Below, piece after piece: positions 1 to 11,804 of a stretch of 64,000 bases of DNA. A program made the translations under genes and the position numbers. Each line of letters begins with the position of its first letter. The stretch's first letter is position 1. The stretch comes from Oncomelania hupensis (taxonomy: Eukaryota; Mollusca; Gastropoda; Littorinimorpha; Pomatiopsidae), in the NCBI GenBank assembly GCA_036898135.1, contig CM072523.1, forward strand, positions 38,266,451-38,330,450, read 5' to 3'. The notes under the pieces were generated by a model that saw nothing but the letters and a program-made list of their open reading frames with translations, did no database searches and was not told where the DNA came from.

Positions 1-611
1 GTAAGAGAAGCAGTAGCAGTAGTAGTAGTAGAAGTAGTTGTCAGTACAGGAGTAGAAGTAAGGGACAGTTTTACAGGCTGTAAAGCCTGTCCTGCGTCCC
101 ACCTTTGATAAACTTGAAGTGATTTGGGGGCTGATTTGCATGAAATTTACTTAACATTTTCAGTTATTCGTCATAGCAGTAAAAGAGGTCTTGGATGTTT
201 GGAAGCTTGTTCAACTGAATTTTGAACTGGTTAATTGTTGGTGCTATTTTTTTAAAGTGTTAAGGGTAATCCATTGTTCTAATGCTGTGCAACTCCGTTA
301 CTAAATGAAAATTTACAAATGTTATTATTACAGCTGAACAAAAATGTTACCATCTGAATTTTCTTCTTTTATCACAGTAAGATAAAGTGAAAATGTCTGT
401 CCATCATATATCTGCAGTTAAACTTTCGGTATGCTTGAATCAAATCTCTCCGTCCAAAGAGAGATCGCAAGTTCAAGTGTTTCAGTCTTTTCAGAGGGTG
501 ACTTTTTTTTTTAACATTCTCTCAGTAGTTTTGTAGCTCTTCTCTGGACCTTTTCTATAGCAATAGATCGTCTCTTTCCTTCTAGAGGAGACTACTTTGC
601 GAGCCTAAGGC

Positions 612-720
612 TCCCCCCCCCCCACACACACACTCACCCATCCCCCCTCCCCCCCACACACACATAAACACACACCAACACACACACACACGCACACACC
701 CATCCCCCCCCCACACACAC
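612..720. repeat. C-rich / (CA)n low-complexity tract
   Basis: Runs of C alternate with CA and CACACC tracts. The open frame across it on the minus strand is made of V/C repeats and is not a gene. Confidence 0.8.
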
Positions 721-1355
721 AAAGCAAACGATACAATTATAGATGAACATCGTCATCGCTATGCATGACTCGTAATCTGGGTTATTTTTTAATTTCTGTT
801 TGCAATGGTCGACGTAGATGCTCGCTACAATGAGGGTCGAACAGAAGGGATTATCTCCCTCTTTCAACCAAGTTGTGGTCCGATTCGGTTCATTGCAGTC
901 CGATGGACCCTACAAAGAATGACTAACTAACCTTCCAAACGTCGCTCGACTGAGCTACATTTATGTCCCGTAATAGTTTCCATCCCATATTATTTTAGGG
1001 TCGGATTTTGACAGGATTTATCTCCCGTCCACCCAAATTTCGCTCACTGTTATCTTCGGCAGACGATGAAATAATTATGGCTAATAGTCATGGCAGTGAC
1101 TCGTGAATGGCGGTTTAGTTTGTGTTTGCAGTTTAGTTTATTAGCTTCCAGTTACAACGCAGGCGATAAAATATGAATGGAAAGTGTCACGGTTGTGGCT
1201 CGTGGCCGGCTGTTTAGTTCGTGTTTTGAATTATGCTTTTCGATTGTCTGCAGCCACCCATGACAAGATCATATCCCTACGGAAGACCCGTTTTTTTTTC
1301 TAACAGAGTTTCAGTAATCTATCAAGGCATTAGCTTTCTCAAATACTCTGTGGCA

Positions 1356-1934
1356 GATTACATTACATTACATGATTATTGCTTTAGGTCCAGCGGACTC
1401 TTCCGAGCCCAATCAGGACCGGACAACCCCCAATCCGTATAAAGGATCTGCTGAAACAACCCTAGTGGTAAAACTGAAAGCTCTCCACCAGCCAGTCACT
1501 TTACAATAAAGACATCCCACGCAGGGGACGGCTGAGGCTTCACCCCAACTTATCGAACCCCCGTTTACAAAAACAAAATAGAATACAAACATCATTATAA
1601 ATTAACAACAAAACACATACATATAAAATGCCTACATTGCTAAATAATAACATCATAGGAAGCCCTAGTGACCACCTGGCAGAAAGCGTCCAATATTTCC
1701 AAGCTGATCCAACAGACCTCACACACAAACAAGGAGTCTTGTCCCGGAAGAGTTTTCAAGAAAAAAGGTAGGTGACTGGTCTAGCGAAGAAGAAGATAGT
1801 ATAGCAGATTGATAGAACAGAGCAGGAATGAGAAAGAGCAAATGAGAAAGACAGCAACGGTGGGAATTTAAAGCACTAAATTTCCAGAAAGTGTGGATAC
1901 TATTTATACTGAAACCCCCGGCACCCCAACGGGG
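1356..1934 (-). mobile_element. Family A retroposon, near full length
   Basis: The element reads on the minus strand from a G/C-rich 5' end (CCCCCGTTGGGGTGCCGGGG) through TATAAATA to a GGTCC...GGACC hairpin and a short ATTAC repeat tail at 1356. It shares its whole length with copies at 23821, 25175, 25823 and 53407. It encodes no reverse transcriptase. The small open frames found in every copy are passengers of recent sequence identity, so I do not call them genes. The family is unclassified. Confidence 0.75.
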
Positions 1935-2123
1935 GTGGCATTTCAGATTCATACAACAGATCATTCTAAGATAATTATAATAATAATGAATATGAATCGA
2001 TCGGTGTATTATATTGTGAGAGCCGGTGACGAATAACTGAAAATGTTAAGTAAATTTCATGCACATCAGCCCCAAAATCACTTCAAGTTTATCAAAGGTG
2101 GGACGCAGGACAGGCTTCATAGC

Positions 2124-2495
2124 CAGGCCGTGGCATTGTGTTGTGTCCTTGGGAAAGACACTTTACTCCCGTTTCCTACTCCTTCGGATGAGAGTATAAA
2201 CCGAGGTCTAGTCTGTGTGGCATACATTCCATCATAACGGACTTTAAAGATCCTGACGCGCATGTCCTAGACGGGTGAGTGCCGGTGACAAGAACACACC
2301 CAGCATGCACCTAGGTCCTTCTTCCCCATCCCTGGCTGCCCAGGATTGTGCTCAGTTGTCTGGAGCGTTATTACTGTGCGCCCAAAAACTGCAAGTTGGC
2401 GCCACGGGCGGTTTGAGTTAGATCCTATATCGGCCAGCGCCTTGAGCAGCTCTTGAGCTGAAAAAGCGCTATATAAGAACGATTAAATAAATAAA
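2124..2495 (+). mobile_element. tRNA-derived SINE, body and tail (5'-truncated)
   Basis: The central body (from GGCATTGTGTTG) is shared with the copy at 12078-12331, and the 3' part with 37655-37986. The 3' end has the AGCGCTATATAAGAAC signature followed by (AAAT)n, a typical LINE-mobilised SINE tail. The tRNA-like head is missing here. It is present in the 12-kb copy. Confidence 0.75.
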
Positions 2496-2535
2496 TATAA
2501 TATGTAATTTTCTGGCTTTTGTTGTAGTCACTCGT

Positions 2536-2561
2536 AATGATGACGATGATGACGATGATGG

Positions 2562-2596
<35 letters not shown>

Positions 2597-2669
2597 TGCT
2601 GAACGTATGTCTTTGTTTTGATGATGATGATGATGATGATGATGTGCTGAACGTATGTCTTTGTTTTGA
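2536..2669. repeat. (GAT)n microsatellite with an internal ~50-bp duplication
   Basis: GATGAT tracts at about 2536-2595 and 2620-2643 are each followed by the same block, TGCTGAACGTATGTC and onward. The flanking 2700-2895 stretch is purine-rich (GGGGA, GAGA). The long histidine, serine or isoleucine frames here are repeat translations. Confidence 0.85.
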
Positions 2670-2899
2670 ATGAAACTGTGAGACTCGAATAACAAAGAAA
2701 CGACTGGGGGAGGAGGGAAGGGGAAGGGGGAAAAGGAGCGGAAGGGAAGAGGAGGGGGGGGGGAAACAAAGCAAACAATAATGTGTGGATATTCAGAGAC
2801 ATTGGGGAGATACGAAAAAATCAAAAGCTATGGCGGAGAAAGGAAGTAGTAGGGAGAGGGGGGGATGGAGGGAGGGGGGGGAGAGAGAGAGATAATAGA

Positions 2900-4540
2900 A
2901 ATTATGAATATTGATGGAAGAGACCGTTAAGGATTTTACCCTTTTGTAGAGTTGTCTATTGCCATCTCTGTCCCTCGCCTTTACGGGCACACATTGTATA
3001 GGCAGATTTGGGGAGGTTACATATTTTATGCGCGCAATTCCCGCTTCCAGTTCCCACACATGCAGCGCGTCATATCTTTTGGAAGATGGGAGTGATTGAT
3101 TAGCCTTTGAAAGTCTCCATTTTTTTTAAAAGCAATTGCAAGTTAAGCAGGTTCAGGTTCAACCCCTCATAAGAACGTTTAAAGAAATAAATAAAAACAT
3201 TTTCAAGCAGTAGACTATGTTTGCTTTTGTTTTGTTTTTTTAAATTGCTGCCTTTGTTTATTTATTTGTTTTATTTTATTTTATTTTATATTAATTTGTT
3301 GTTTCATTGTTATTTATTTATTTGTTTATTTTAGACTAAGCGAGCTAGGTTATTTTAAATCTAAGAAAACATACAGTAACACAGATTTGACGGAGGACAC
3401 TCTTTCTTCCTTTCATTTAGAGTGAGCGCAATTGTATTGTACGTCATTTGTTATATTTTAAGAGCATGGATTATTTAAGTCTATTACTTATTATTACAAT
3501 CGAACCCTAATTTGCTTATTCTGCTTTGCTTCCGAGAAAACTTCCGCAATTATTAATTTATTTATCATGTTATTTTATTGTGTTTTGTTTTTTTCTTTGT
3601 TTGTTTTGTGTTTACGTCGTTTTTTTCTCCCAATAGGTTTCACACGCAGTGAAAGGCGTTTACGATGCAACTAGACCATTTCCCTCACATCAATATTCAT
3701 AGATGTCTTCATACGAGCGCATGCATGCCTCGTTTTGACGACTGAGGGAGCTCGGGCCTGGGGAGCAGACGACCCAAACATGGAGACTATTTAGGTCATT
3801 GTCTTTGGTTTCGAGATGCATTTTTCATTCTGCTCTGTGTGCCAATGGCACCTCCTAACGCGGCGAGGACAGAATGCAAACCGATGCTGAGGTTTGTCGA
3901 TAACAAACGGCTTTTTATTTTATTTTTTTTTCAAAGCCCCAACGAAGGTAAGCTTAAGAGTACGTGAACACGAAGGTTCAATTATACAAACGCTATGGCG
4001 CTCATTCTGTGTCGCTTTCACACATTTAACCTATTCGCCTTGATGGGAGCAGTTTTTATCCTCCAGAGAATAGAATGGTTAATCAAGCTTCACCTGACGT
4101 TAGCTTTGGTTAAACAAATCAGATATTCTTGTGGAAGCAAATGACAATCATCATTTCTTCCCAGCAGATTTGTCTTTTAATTCTTTGGAAACCGTGTCGT
4201 CGTGGTAAGGCAATCCACATTATTAATAAATAATCAGACTCTTTCTCTTTACTGAGTTGATCCCTTTTTAAGATTTTTGGGAAGTGGGGTGTGGGAGGGG
4301 GGAGGGAATTGGGATGAGGGAGTGAGGGGGGGAAGGGGAAGACAGGGGGTAGTATTAAATGGGAGGTCTCTTGGGATATTGGCATAATAGGCCTACAAAC
4401 AAGTTTATAGGTTTACATTTTCATTGTTCCTTATCCAAATAGTAATTAAGTTTATTTGATGTATATATCGGTTTATTGCCATCATTACAAAACACGGTGC
4501 CCATGATACATTACTGGAGGGAACGATAGAGAGAGCGCGG
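2900..4540. other. Intergenic, no gene seen
   Basis: A/T-rich sequence with TTTATTT-type runs (3200-3340, 3540-3630). I see no coding frame with gene-like composition and no transposon end. Confidence 0.5.
4451..4456 (-). terminator. Possible poly(A) signal of the zinc-finger gene
   Basis: TTTATT on the plus strand reads AATAAA on the minus strand, about 650 bases past the stop at 5104. Such hexamers are common in A/T-rich DNA, so this is only a candidate. Confidence 0.2.
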
Positions 4541-4550
4541 GGTTGAGGGT

Positions 4551-4561
4551 GAAGAGAGAGA

Positions 4562-4626
<65 letters not shown>
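4551..4626. repeat. (GA)n microsatellite
   Basis: A nearly perfect GA tract of about 75 bases lies in the predicted 3' flank of the zinc-finger gene. Both strands are open in several frames only because of the repeat. Confidence 0.95.
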
Positions 4627-4629
<3 letters not shown>

Positions 4630-5103
4630 GGGGTAACAGAAAAAAAAACGGACAGAATATTTTGGCGCAACATTTCTTTCGTATCACAAATCATTTCAGA
4701 AAACAGTGCGAGAAGAAAAATGAAATAAGAAGGAAAGGGGAAATAAAGAAATCATATTACACACTCCAAGAATCTTAGAACTTCTGGTGTATTACTACAA
4801 TAGAGTAATAATTATTACACATGCATGAAAACAAAATAATCTACAAAACCAAAAATAATTAATCAATAAATATTATATTAATTATCAATAAATATTATAT
4901 GGACGGGAATATTCAAAGTTTCAGGCCTATAATTAAACATTAAACACATCTACAAACAACGCAATTAATTATTCATTATATTAATTATTTGCTGGTTCTA
5001 GGACTGCACTGTCCATAGTTCAAGACTTAGCAGTACGATCGTTTCATGTTATAGTTGCTACAACTTATCCTACACGCAGTTGTCCAAAGCGGTCCTCCTT
5101 GAG

Positions 5104-6616
5104 TTAATCTGTTAGTTTTATCAGTGTCTCCACCATTTCGTGGCCAGTTTTGATGCATCCTTTCATTACTGAAGAGATCAGAGGAAAGTCCAGAATGTTG
5201 CCAACCTTGACCTTGCATACGTGGCCTTGCAGAAGGTCATCCTGGCGCGAGAAAGAAGCGTTGCAACCAGAACATCGGTAAGGGCGACAGAATATGCGCT
5301 GCCTGCTCTGGGTCTGATTACCCTCAAGAACACGAACAGGTCTGGAACTAATAACTGCAGGCCCAGCTCTCACTCCTGTGAGAATGCCCTCTCTTTTATT
5401 ACTGTGGCAGTCTACACGGGTTGGGTCGTAACACGGAATGAGATTTTCTTTAGCCTCCTCCTCAATGACTTCAACGTTTGTTTCTTCAGGAAATACCACC
5501 GCATCTGTAGAATTCGCTTCTTCTGTGCAACACGTATTTTTCTGTTCTGTATCTTGGTTGCTTTTGTCTGAAGCATCAGTGAGAGAATGGGAGATGTCGT
5601 CAGCAGGTTCTTCCGAGGAATAAGTCTCTTTCAGCCTGTTCGGGAAAGACAGTTTTCTGCCTTGAACGTCTTGAAATATTGCTGTCAGGTAACAGCACTG
5701 CTTTCCTTCATCAATGATAGTTGGGAAAAGGCCTTCTGCTGAATCCAGTTTTGATACACCGTTGTCAAGCTGCAAATATTCGACTCCGCTGTCCATTGGG
5801 AAGTAAACAGAATGGTTTGACTGGGTTTCCAAGTTGTTAATGGGCAAGGGGACTTTCCTTTGATCGGCCGTGTTGCTAAAGTCTGCCGGATTGCAGTCTC
5901 TTGGTGCAAAGCCGTGAAAGGGGGTGTTAGCGGCATACAAATGAGAAAAGTAATACTGCCATTCTCTGGCACTCTGACTGGACACCGGAACCTGTTTGGA
6001 GGGGTCAACAGAATCGTACCGATGTTCAACATTTCCTTGGCTCATTTCGCGGTTCGTTATCTCTTGAACTTGCTGACAGCCTATTTGGGGTGATATGCAA
6101 CATGAATTGTGACATTCAGCAAATTGGTCAAGTTGACCTTGATCTTCATGTAATTTCCGGTAGGTCATTTCCGGTTCTGATACTTTGTTTCGAGTTTGAA
6201 TTTGACCACAAACTGGAATTTTAACATTACTTTGATTATTGCCATCAACTATATTGTGACTTAGACCTTGATCTGCATTTCGACCATGGTTCTTGGATCT
6301 TGGAAGACTTCTCAGATTCTGAACTTGATTTTGGCTTCCGTCGTGACCTTGTCGATCTGCGTCTTGATCTTGACCTCCTGTACCGGTCTTTCTAGCGTGG
6401 ACTCTCTGGTGTCGCTCCAGGTTGCTCTTGTGGCTTGTGGCATAACCGCACTGCTTGCAGGCAAAATCCTTCTGGCCGCTGTGGACAGTCAGATGCCTGC
6501 GTAGCAACGCCTTCCGACAGAAGTTTCTCCCACAAATCTGTCACAGATCATTTTATTTAGGCTAGTAGTAGTGGCCGTGGTAAAGTTGTATGAGGACAAA
6601 AAGCAGTCACTAGTTG

Positions 6617-6710
<94 letters not shown>

Positions 6711-6890
6711 CGTCATCTCCAGCATCAGCACTACGACCGCCCTTCTCGTCAACATCGCCGCCACCTACCACTACTGTCTTCATTATTTATTACTAAGCTT
6801 TCAACCATCGCCATCATATCATCTTTATACTTTCCACCACTGTCTTCTTATTACCACAATGTATATTTATCACCTTCATCATAAGTCATC

Positions 6891-6956
<66 letters not shown>

Positions 6957-8644
6957 GAAGGTGGCAACAAACTTACTTGACAACGGTAACCAGCACGGTG
7001 ACACAGACTGACGTGTTCACGGAGTGCTGCCTTGCTGTTGAACAACTGTCCGCAGCACTCCAGCAGCCGTGCAGTACGTTGATGCATGGTTACCACATGC
7101 CGCTTCAGGTTGTTCTTGCGGTCCGTGCGGTAACGGCATTGCGTACAGCTGAACGATTTGCTGCACACAAACACAGAGATACGCTTGCTTTGTAAATGCC
7201 GTTTGGTGAACGCAACGGTTGGAAGGGAAGCTTAAACCATGGTTTAAGTTTTCGTATTTTAAAAAAAGGCATAGATTGTATCCTATACAATATTAAAATA
7301 ATTATTTTTGGCCCACCTTGAACCCTTTTCATTTTCGTCGTCAGTGTCATCACTTTCAGCCTTATCATGTTCGTCATCTTTAACTCTCTTAAGTGGCTCT
7401 TCTGCATGATTCTCCTTATGTTCGCCTTCGTCTTCGTCACACATGACATGTCCACTTTCAGTAGTCGCGGAACCATCTCTCTGGAAAGTCGCTGAATGTT
7501 GGTTTTTTACTTTATGTTTCAGATACTTTTTGAGTCTAGACATTCTTTGGCCCGTACCAGAAAATCGCTTGGAAGCAGAGTTTGGAGCAATCCGCATGAG
7601 AAGCTTCTGGCGAATCTGAATTCTCGGGTTCGTCAGCTTTGTCGATCTTTTGGGGAAAGTCTTATCTCTTTGAGCAGAGGCTGTCTGTGATCCGTTAGGA
7701 TTTTCGTTTTTTCTAGAAGCAATATTCATTGGTGAAATGTTTATAGTCTTGTTTGTTTCTGTTTGCGGAGAGCGGCAGGGCGTAGTCTGCAATAGCTTGT
7801 TGTGAATTTTGGAGACATTGGCGCCGTACACTTGCTTCACCGGAAGGTCGTGATATATCGGTGATTCATGCGTAAATGAGTTCTGTCTTCTGTCGCACTC
7901 GTTGGAGATATAAAGACTTTCACTGTGCTGTTTTTCAAATGCGGGCTGCGATCTATGAACTAGATAAGGTTGAAATCGTTTCAGCTTGGCGCATTTTGCT
8001 GATGGGTAGACGGGCTTTGGAGCAGGAATAAGCGATGTTTCAGTGCTGTCAATTTGATGCTTATCCAAACCAGATTGTAGCAGACTTTTGCAGTGAGTGT
8101 CAGAGTGAAGAAAACGTTGGCAGCTTGTCTGGAAACTGGCGAATCCTCCTGGACACTGATTCCATCGTCCCATTTGGGTCGGCTCAGTGAAAGCTGTTTG
8201 AGCATATCTGAGGCTAAGCTCGTTTCTGCTCCTAGGCCAGGTAGACTCTGATATCTTGTCGCCTGAATGTCTCGTGATTGGATTCATAGTCTTTGTCGCA
8301 ATGTCCAACATCGGTCTCATGTCCGTCTGGAATGGAAGAGCGCCGCACGGCAGAATCGGATCGTCCTGCACACAAAGACCGCGAGAAAATGACGCACTCT
8401 TGTAAGTCTGCTCACGCAGGTAAGGTGGCTCCTTGATCTGCTGCTTCGGCTGTTGGAGTCTGTGACTGTACAGCCACGGAGGAAGACTGTCGTGAAGGAC
8501 GTGGGCTCGAAAAGTCGTTAGCAGATGGCAAACATTGTAAGGATGGAGGGGAGTCCGATGGGCGGACCATACATTGGGACGTTCAGCTGATAACTGATCA
8601 CAAGGCTGCGCGTCGTGATACATGTCGAAGTACTGGAGTGACAT
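5104..8644 (-). CDS. C2H2 zinc-finger protein, three coding exons
   Basis: A probable nuclear nucleic-acid-binding protein of about 981 residues. The exons are 8644-7317, 7160-6977 and 6537-5104. The donors are CAAG|GTGGGC and TCAA|GTAAGT, the acceptors TGTGCAG|CA and GTGACAG|AT, and the reading frame is kept across both junctions. The ATG at 8644 has an in-frame TAG a few codons upstream. Residues 1-440 are low in known motifs, with an acidic, Lys-rich end (DDTDDENEKG). The fingers are clustered. ZF1 (C448, C451, H464, H469) is canonical. ZF2 (478-497) lacks a normal first cysteine. ZF3 (C503, C506, H519, H523) is completed only by joining exons 2 and 3, which strongly supports the splice. 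ZF4 is C531, C534, H547, H551. A degenerate CxxC...HxC motif lies near residues 926-945. The C-terminal half of exon 3 is otherwise Gln/Asn-rich. The family is clear but the ortholog is not recognised. Confidence 0.85.
6616..6709. repeat. (ATT)n microsatellite in zinc-finger gene intron 2
   Basis: About 31 ATT units lie in the 439-base intron between the exons ending at 6977 and starting at 6537. The poly-Ile and poly-Leu open frames here are artefacts. Confidence 0.95.
6890..6957. repeat. (ATC)n microsatellite beside a splice donor
   Basis: About 22 ATC units end some 15 bases from the GTAAGT donor of exon 2 (6976-6971). Expansion here could affect splicing of the zinc-finger transcript (inference). 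Confidence 0.95.
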
Positions 8645-8713
8645 GGCAGATGATGGCTAGTTCTTGTAGAGCTCTCGTCTTTAATTCCTCAAGACACTGA
8701 TGATATGCAGGTC
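8645..8713 (-). other. Probable 5' UTR portion of the zinc-finger coding exon
   Basis: On the minus strand TTTGATTTCAG|ACCTGC gives a good acceptor just upstream of the start codon. The 70 bases down to the ATG would then be 5' UTR. Positions 8714-10451 would be intron 1, in which I see no gene. Confidence 0.4.
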
Positions 8714-9621
8714 TGAAATCAAAGCAAAGAAACGAATCCGTGAATTAATCAGTCAATCGCTCTGCCAGTTCATACGCATAAAATAACATAATGATTTAGA
8801 TTATTAATAAAGTGCATCAGATAGAGATCAACACTGTGCAAAACTTATTACATGTCTAATTCATGCTAAAAGATGAACATTTGCTTACATATTCATACTT
8901 TTTTCGTTTAATATTTGCGAAAATTGAATCTAAACTTCAAGTCCGACCATTCAAAAGGTCGCCTGCTAGGCCTTTAGAAGTACATGACATATCATAGAGG
9001 CAGAAGCGCCCAACGGATTAACGCAGCGGTGTGTCACGAAATTGCTCCAAGGCGTTGTGGTTAATTAACCAAGCGGGATTATTGTGCGACTCGCGAGGCG
9101 ACTTTATCCAGGAACCGAATGTATTAGTAAGCATACTTACACCCTTATCTGAAAGTGTTCTATGATTATACCATCTGTAGTGTAGGCTTACAAGTTTGAA
9201 CACAACATAATTTTAGACTCACTTTATACAATTTTTTTCTAAAGAAGACGCAGGTTTATAATAGAGGAGACTATTAATTTTAAACCCGAACCGTTCTTTA
9301 AAAAAACAGCGTAAAATTTGAATGATTAAAAAGAAGACAATTAATCTAATTAACAACTAGATATGATTTAATTGACGGATCATATGCAGAAATTGAGGTT
9401 ACAATTATCCATAAAATCACTTTTGTATTGCAGAGTTCCCGTGTGTTCACCCTCTTGTTCTCTTTACAGTACAAGAATTCGAATAATTGTCTATTTATTA
9501 TCATGATTGTAATATTCATGATATGCATATTTTATTTAAAGGGCCCGTGTCTCAAGGAATGGCGTATATATAATTTTTTTGTCTTTGTGACAATAGATAG
9601 ATAGATAGTCAATGTCTATAG

Positions 9622-9670
9622 GGTCCAGCGGACTGCTAATCAGCCGAATCAGGACCACACAAAACTATTC
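9622..9670 (-). mobile_element. Family A 3'-end fragment
   Basis: GGTCCAGCGGACTG... AATCAGGACC matches the terminal ~45 bases of family A, preceded on the plus strand by a short GATA repeat. It is a heavily 5'-truncated copy inside the presumed zinc-finger gene intron 1. Confidence 0.6.
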
Positions 9671-10451
9671 CAAATCAGATTAAACCACTAAAAATAAAAT
9701 ATGGTTTTAAAAAAAATAAATAAAACTGGCGTAACTAATGAAATCCAAACAATTACACAACAAGATGACATTACTTATATTTTGTGATCATGAATTTAAG
9801 TGATATATGAAATGATATATAGTGGCATTCTTAGCTCAAGCCGATCGTTATGCTTTTAATTATTGGCTTCTTTTCCGTGGTATGTAAAATATAACCATCT
9901 GTGCAGTGCCTATGTAGGCTTACAGTTCACTGCGACTTTTAAAACAAAAGTGACTAGGCACATAAATATTCGTACTTGAATGTCTCGATTTAGGCGATTA
10001 TCAAAACCGTACTTAAAAAAAAAGGTAATGTTTTATTTATTTGTTTAAAAAAATAAAAAAAATTTGGGGGGGGGAAGGTGGGGTAGGCAGTGTGGGGCAA
10101 CACTCACTGTGAATTTGGAAAGGACACCAAAATGTGTGAAAGTTACGCCTTTTATTGTGTTTTATTTTATTTTAAAGCAAAGCGCTAAAAAATTTCATCT
10201 GAATATGTGATCTAAAATTATTTTTTTTAAAAATTGTAGTCATAAAAACATAATCATATAAAACTTATAAAAATCTTATAAAACATAATCATAAGAAGTT
10301 TTGTTTATTTTTCGGTTATGAATCGGCGGACTTGATACATTAATTTTGCAACTCTTACGAGTTAAAGTGTATGCGCGTACTGTAAACATTAAAATTAAGG
10401 TAGAAGAAAAAAAAATACCGATAGTGGAAATAATAGGGGATTTACACTCAC

Positions 10452-10600
10452 CTTAAATAAATATAAACGCTGCCTTGAAAGTAATAGATTCTTTCCGTGA
10501 CAAATCTGTGATGCAACACAAATTCAAATGGAAGTCGAAGTCGTAATCGGAGCGCGCATAAAACCTCTCGACGCTGATCGCAGACAAATGTTCTTCCTCC
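10452..10600 (-). other. Candidate 5' UTR exon of the zinc-finger gene
   Basis: A consensus donor TTTAAG|GTGAGTG at 10452/10451 follows non-repetitive sequence on the minus strand, in the right place to pair with the acceptor at 8714. The upstream boundary is not visible and may run into the 77-bp tandem duplication. Confidence 0.35.
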
Positions 10601-10749
10601 TCTTCTTAGTTGTTACAGATTGGTTTGAATAAGACTGGTGAAAACCACTGGATAATAAATTTTAAAATAATTCCTCCTCTTCTTAGTTGTCACAGATTGG
10701 TTTGAGTAAGACTGGTGAAAACCACTGGATAATAAATTTTAAAATAATT
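10594..10749. repeat. 77-bp tandem duplication
   Basis: Two direct copies begin TTCCTCCTCTTCTTAG at 10594 and 10671, with about two mismatches between them. On the plus strand each starts with a polypyrimidine-AG string that looks like a splice acceptor. The block lies next to the candidate first exon of the zinc-finger gene. Confidence 0.9.
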
Positions 10750-11139
10750 CCCCAAAAAGATTAAAGGTTCATCACCATTTATAAAGGACAGGCAAAAATA
10801 ATTGTTAATTCGTTGTCGTTTATATATATTCAGTTCATGTCCTATACGTTCGGAAGGCTCTGGTCTGTCCAGCAGAGGAGGAATAAATGCCAGACTGCAA
10901 AGGACGCGTTGTCTTTTAACAACTTCCATAAATGACTTAAAAGAAAAAAGAAAATAACAGCGAATTCCGTTAGTTTCTAGCAACGCTTAGCCAAATCCCT
11001 CCCATTACCACTCTCCCCCCACCCCCACCCCCAATCCCCACCCCGCACTCCTCAGTCCCTTTCAATCCTCCTCTAATTACGACCAGAGATAGGGAGGTGA
11101 ATGAAAGAGAGAAAAAGAGAGAGTTGGGGCATTGATTGT

Positions 11140-11250
11140 ATCACCGCCCAATCACTGGCACCATTTCTTTTTCTCTCTCTCTCTCTCTTGTGACCACACC
11201 CAGCTCATTGAAATCCCGCCCATCTTGTTCAAATCACGCCCAACCAATGC
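11140..11250. promoter_or_regulatory. Possible promoter-like stretch with CCAAT boxes
   Basis: GCCCAATCAC and GCCCAACCAATGC give CCAAT boxes, with GCCCGCC-like motifs nearby. The stretch lies between the zinc-finger gene (leftward) and the two-exon candidate gene (rightward), so a divergent promoter is conceivable. This is motif evidence only. Confidence 0.22.
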
Positions 11251-11804
11251 AAGTCACAATGCGGAGCTTCGGCATACTGAGCGTCGATGTGAATGCTTTG
11301 CTATCCGTCACATGGCAACCTGCAGACAATGCGAGACTAGCAGAGGCGTCTGTACGGGGATACACCGAGCAAAGGAGGAGAAGGAGAAAAGCTGACGAAA
11401 GGAGGAGTGTTGGCCATTTGAGGGTATAATAAATCCCCTTACACAAAGAGTTTAGAGATCACGCCCTGTGTCAGGGGACTGTATTCCTATTCTTGAATGG
11501 GGGAGCCAGTGGTCGATGATGATGATAATTTTAATAAGAACGACGGTTGCTTATACTGTCTTTTCCCGTTTCTCGCCGTCCTTCTGACGTCCGACGCCGC
11601 CAGCACACTCCCCACGCTACACTGACATTACGTTGACGCGCTCCGCTTCGGTGAAACAGCTTTGTGCATGCAGCTTAACCATGGAAGTACAAACTATGGA
11701 AACACATCTCCTTCTTTCTATGACTAAGGGAGTTCGCGGCCAAGTCACGTGGTTTTGCCCTTGTGTTCGATACTTCCGGTTGCAGAAAATTTTATGTCCG
11801 CATC

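Larger units (their letters stand above)
83..2117. repeat. 91-bp inverted repeat pair bounding a ~2-kb segment
   Basis: Positions 83-173 and 2027-2117 are inverted copies of one another. Over the 89 bases I aligned I count two mismatches. The arrangement could be the terminal repeats of a non-autonomous DNA transposon, or a local inverted duplication. No transposase is visible between the arms and no flanking target duplication is clear. The interval contains a family A retroposon (1356-1934). The rest of 174-1355 shows no recognisable gene. Confidence 0.55.

Noticed and set aside
1413..1728. 60-62-aa frames repeated in every family A copy (MMFVFYFVFVNGGS, RSVGSAWEYWTLSA)
   Set aside because: They are preserved only because the copies are young; no codon bias, overlapping in two frames, with stops in some copies.
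4485..4728. Ser-Leu and Arg-Glu repeat ORFs
   Set aside because: (GA)n microsatellite translated on both strands.
6571..7011. Poly-isoleucine / poly-leucine ORFs
   Set aside because: (ATT)n and (ATC)n microsatellites in an intron of the zinc-finger gene.
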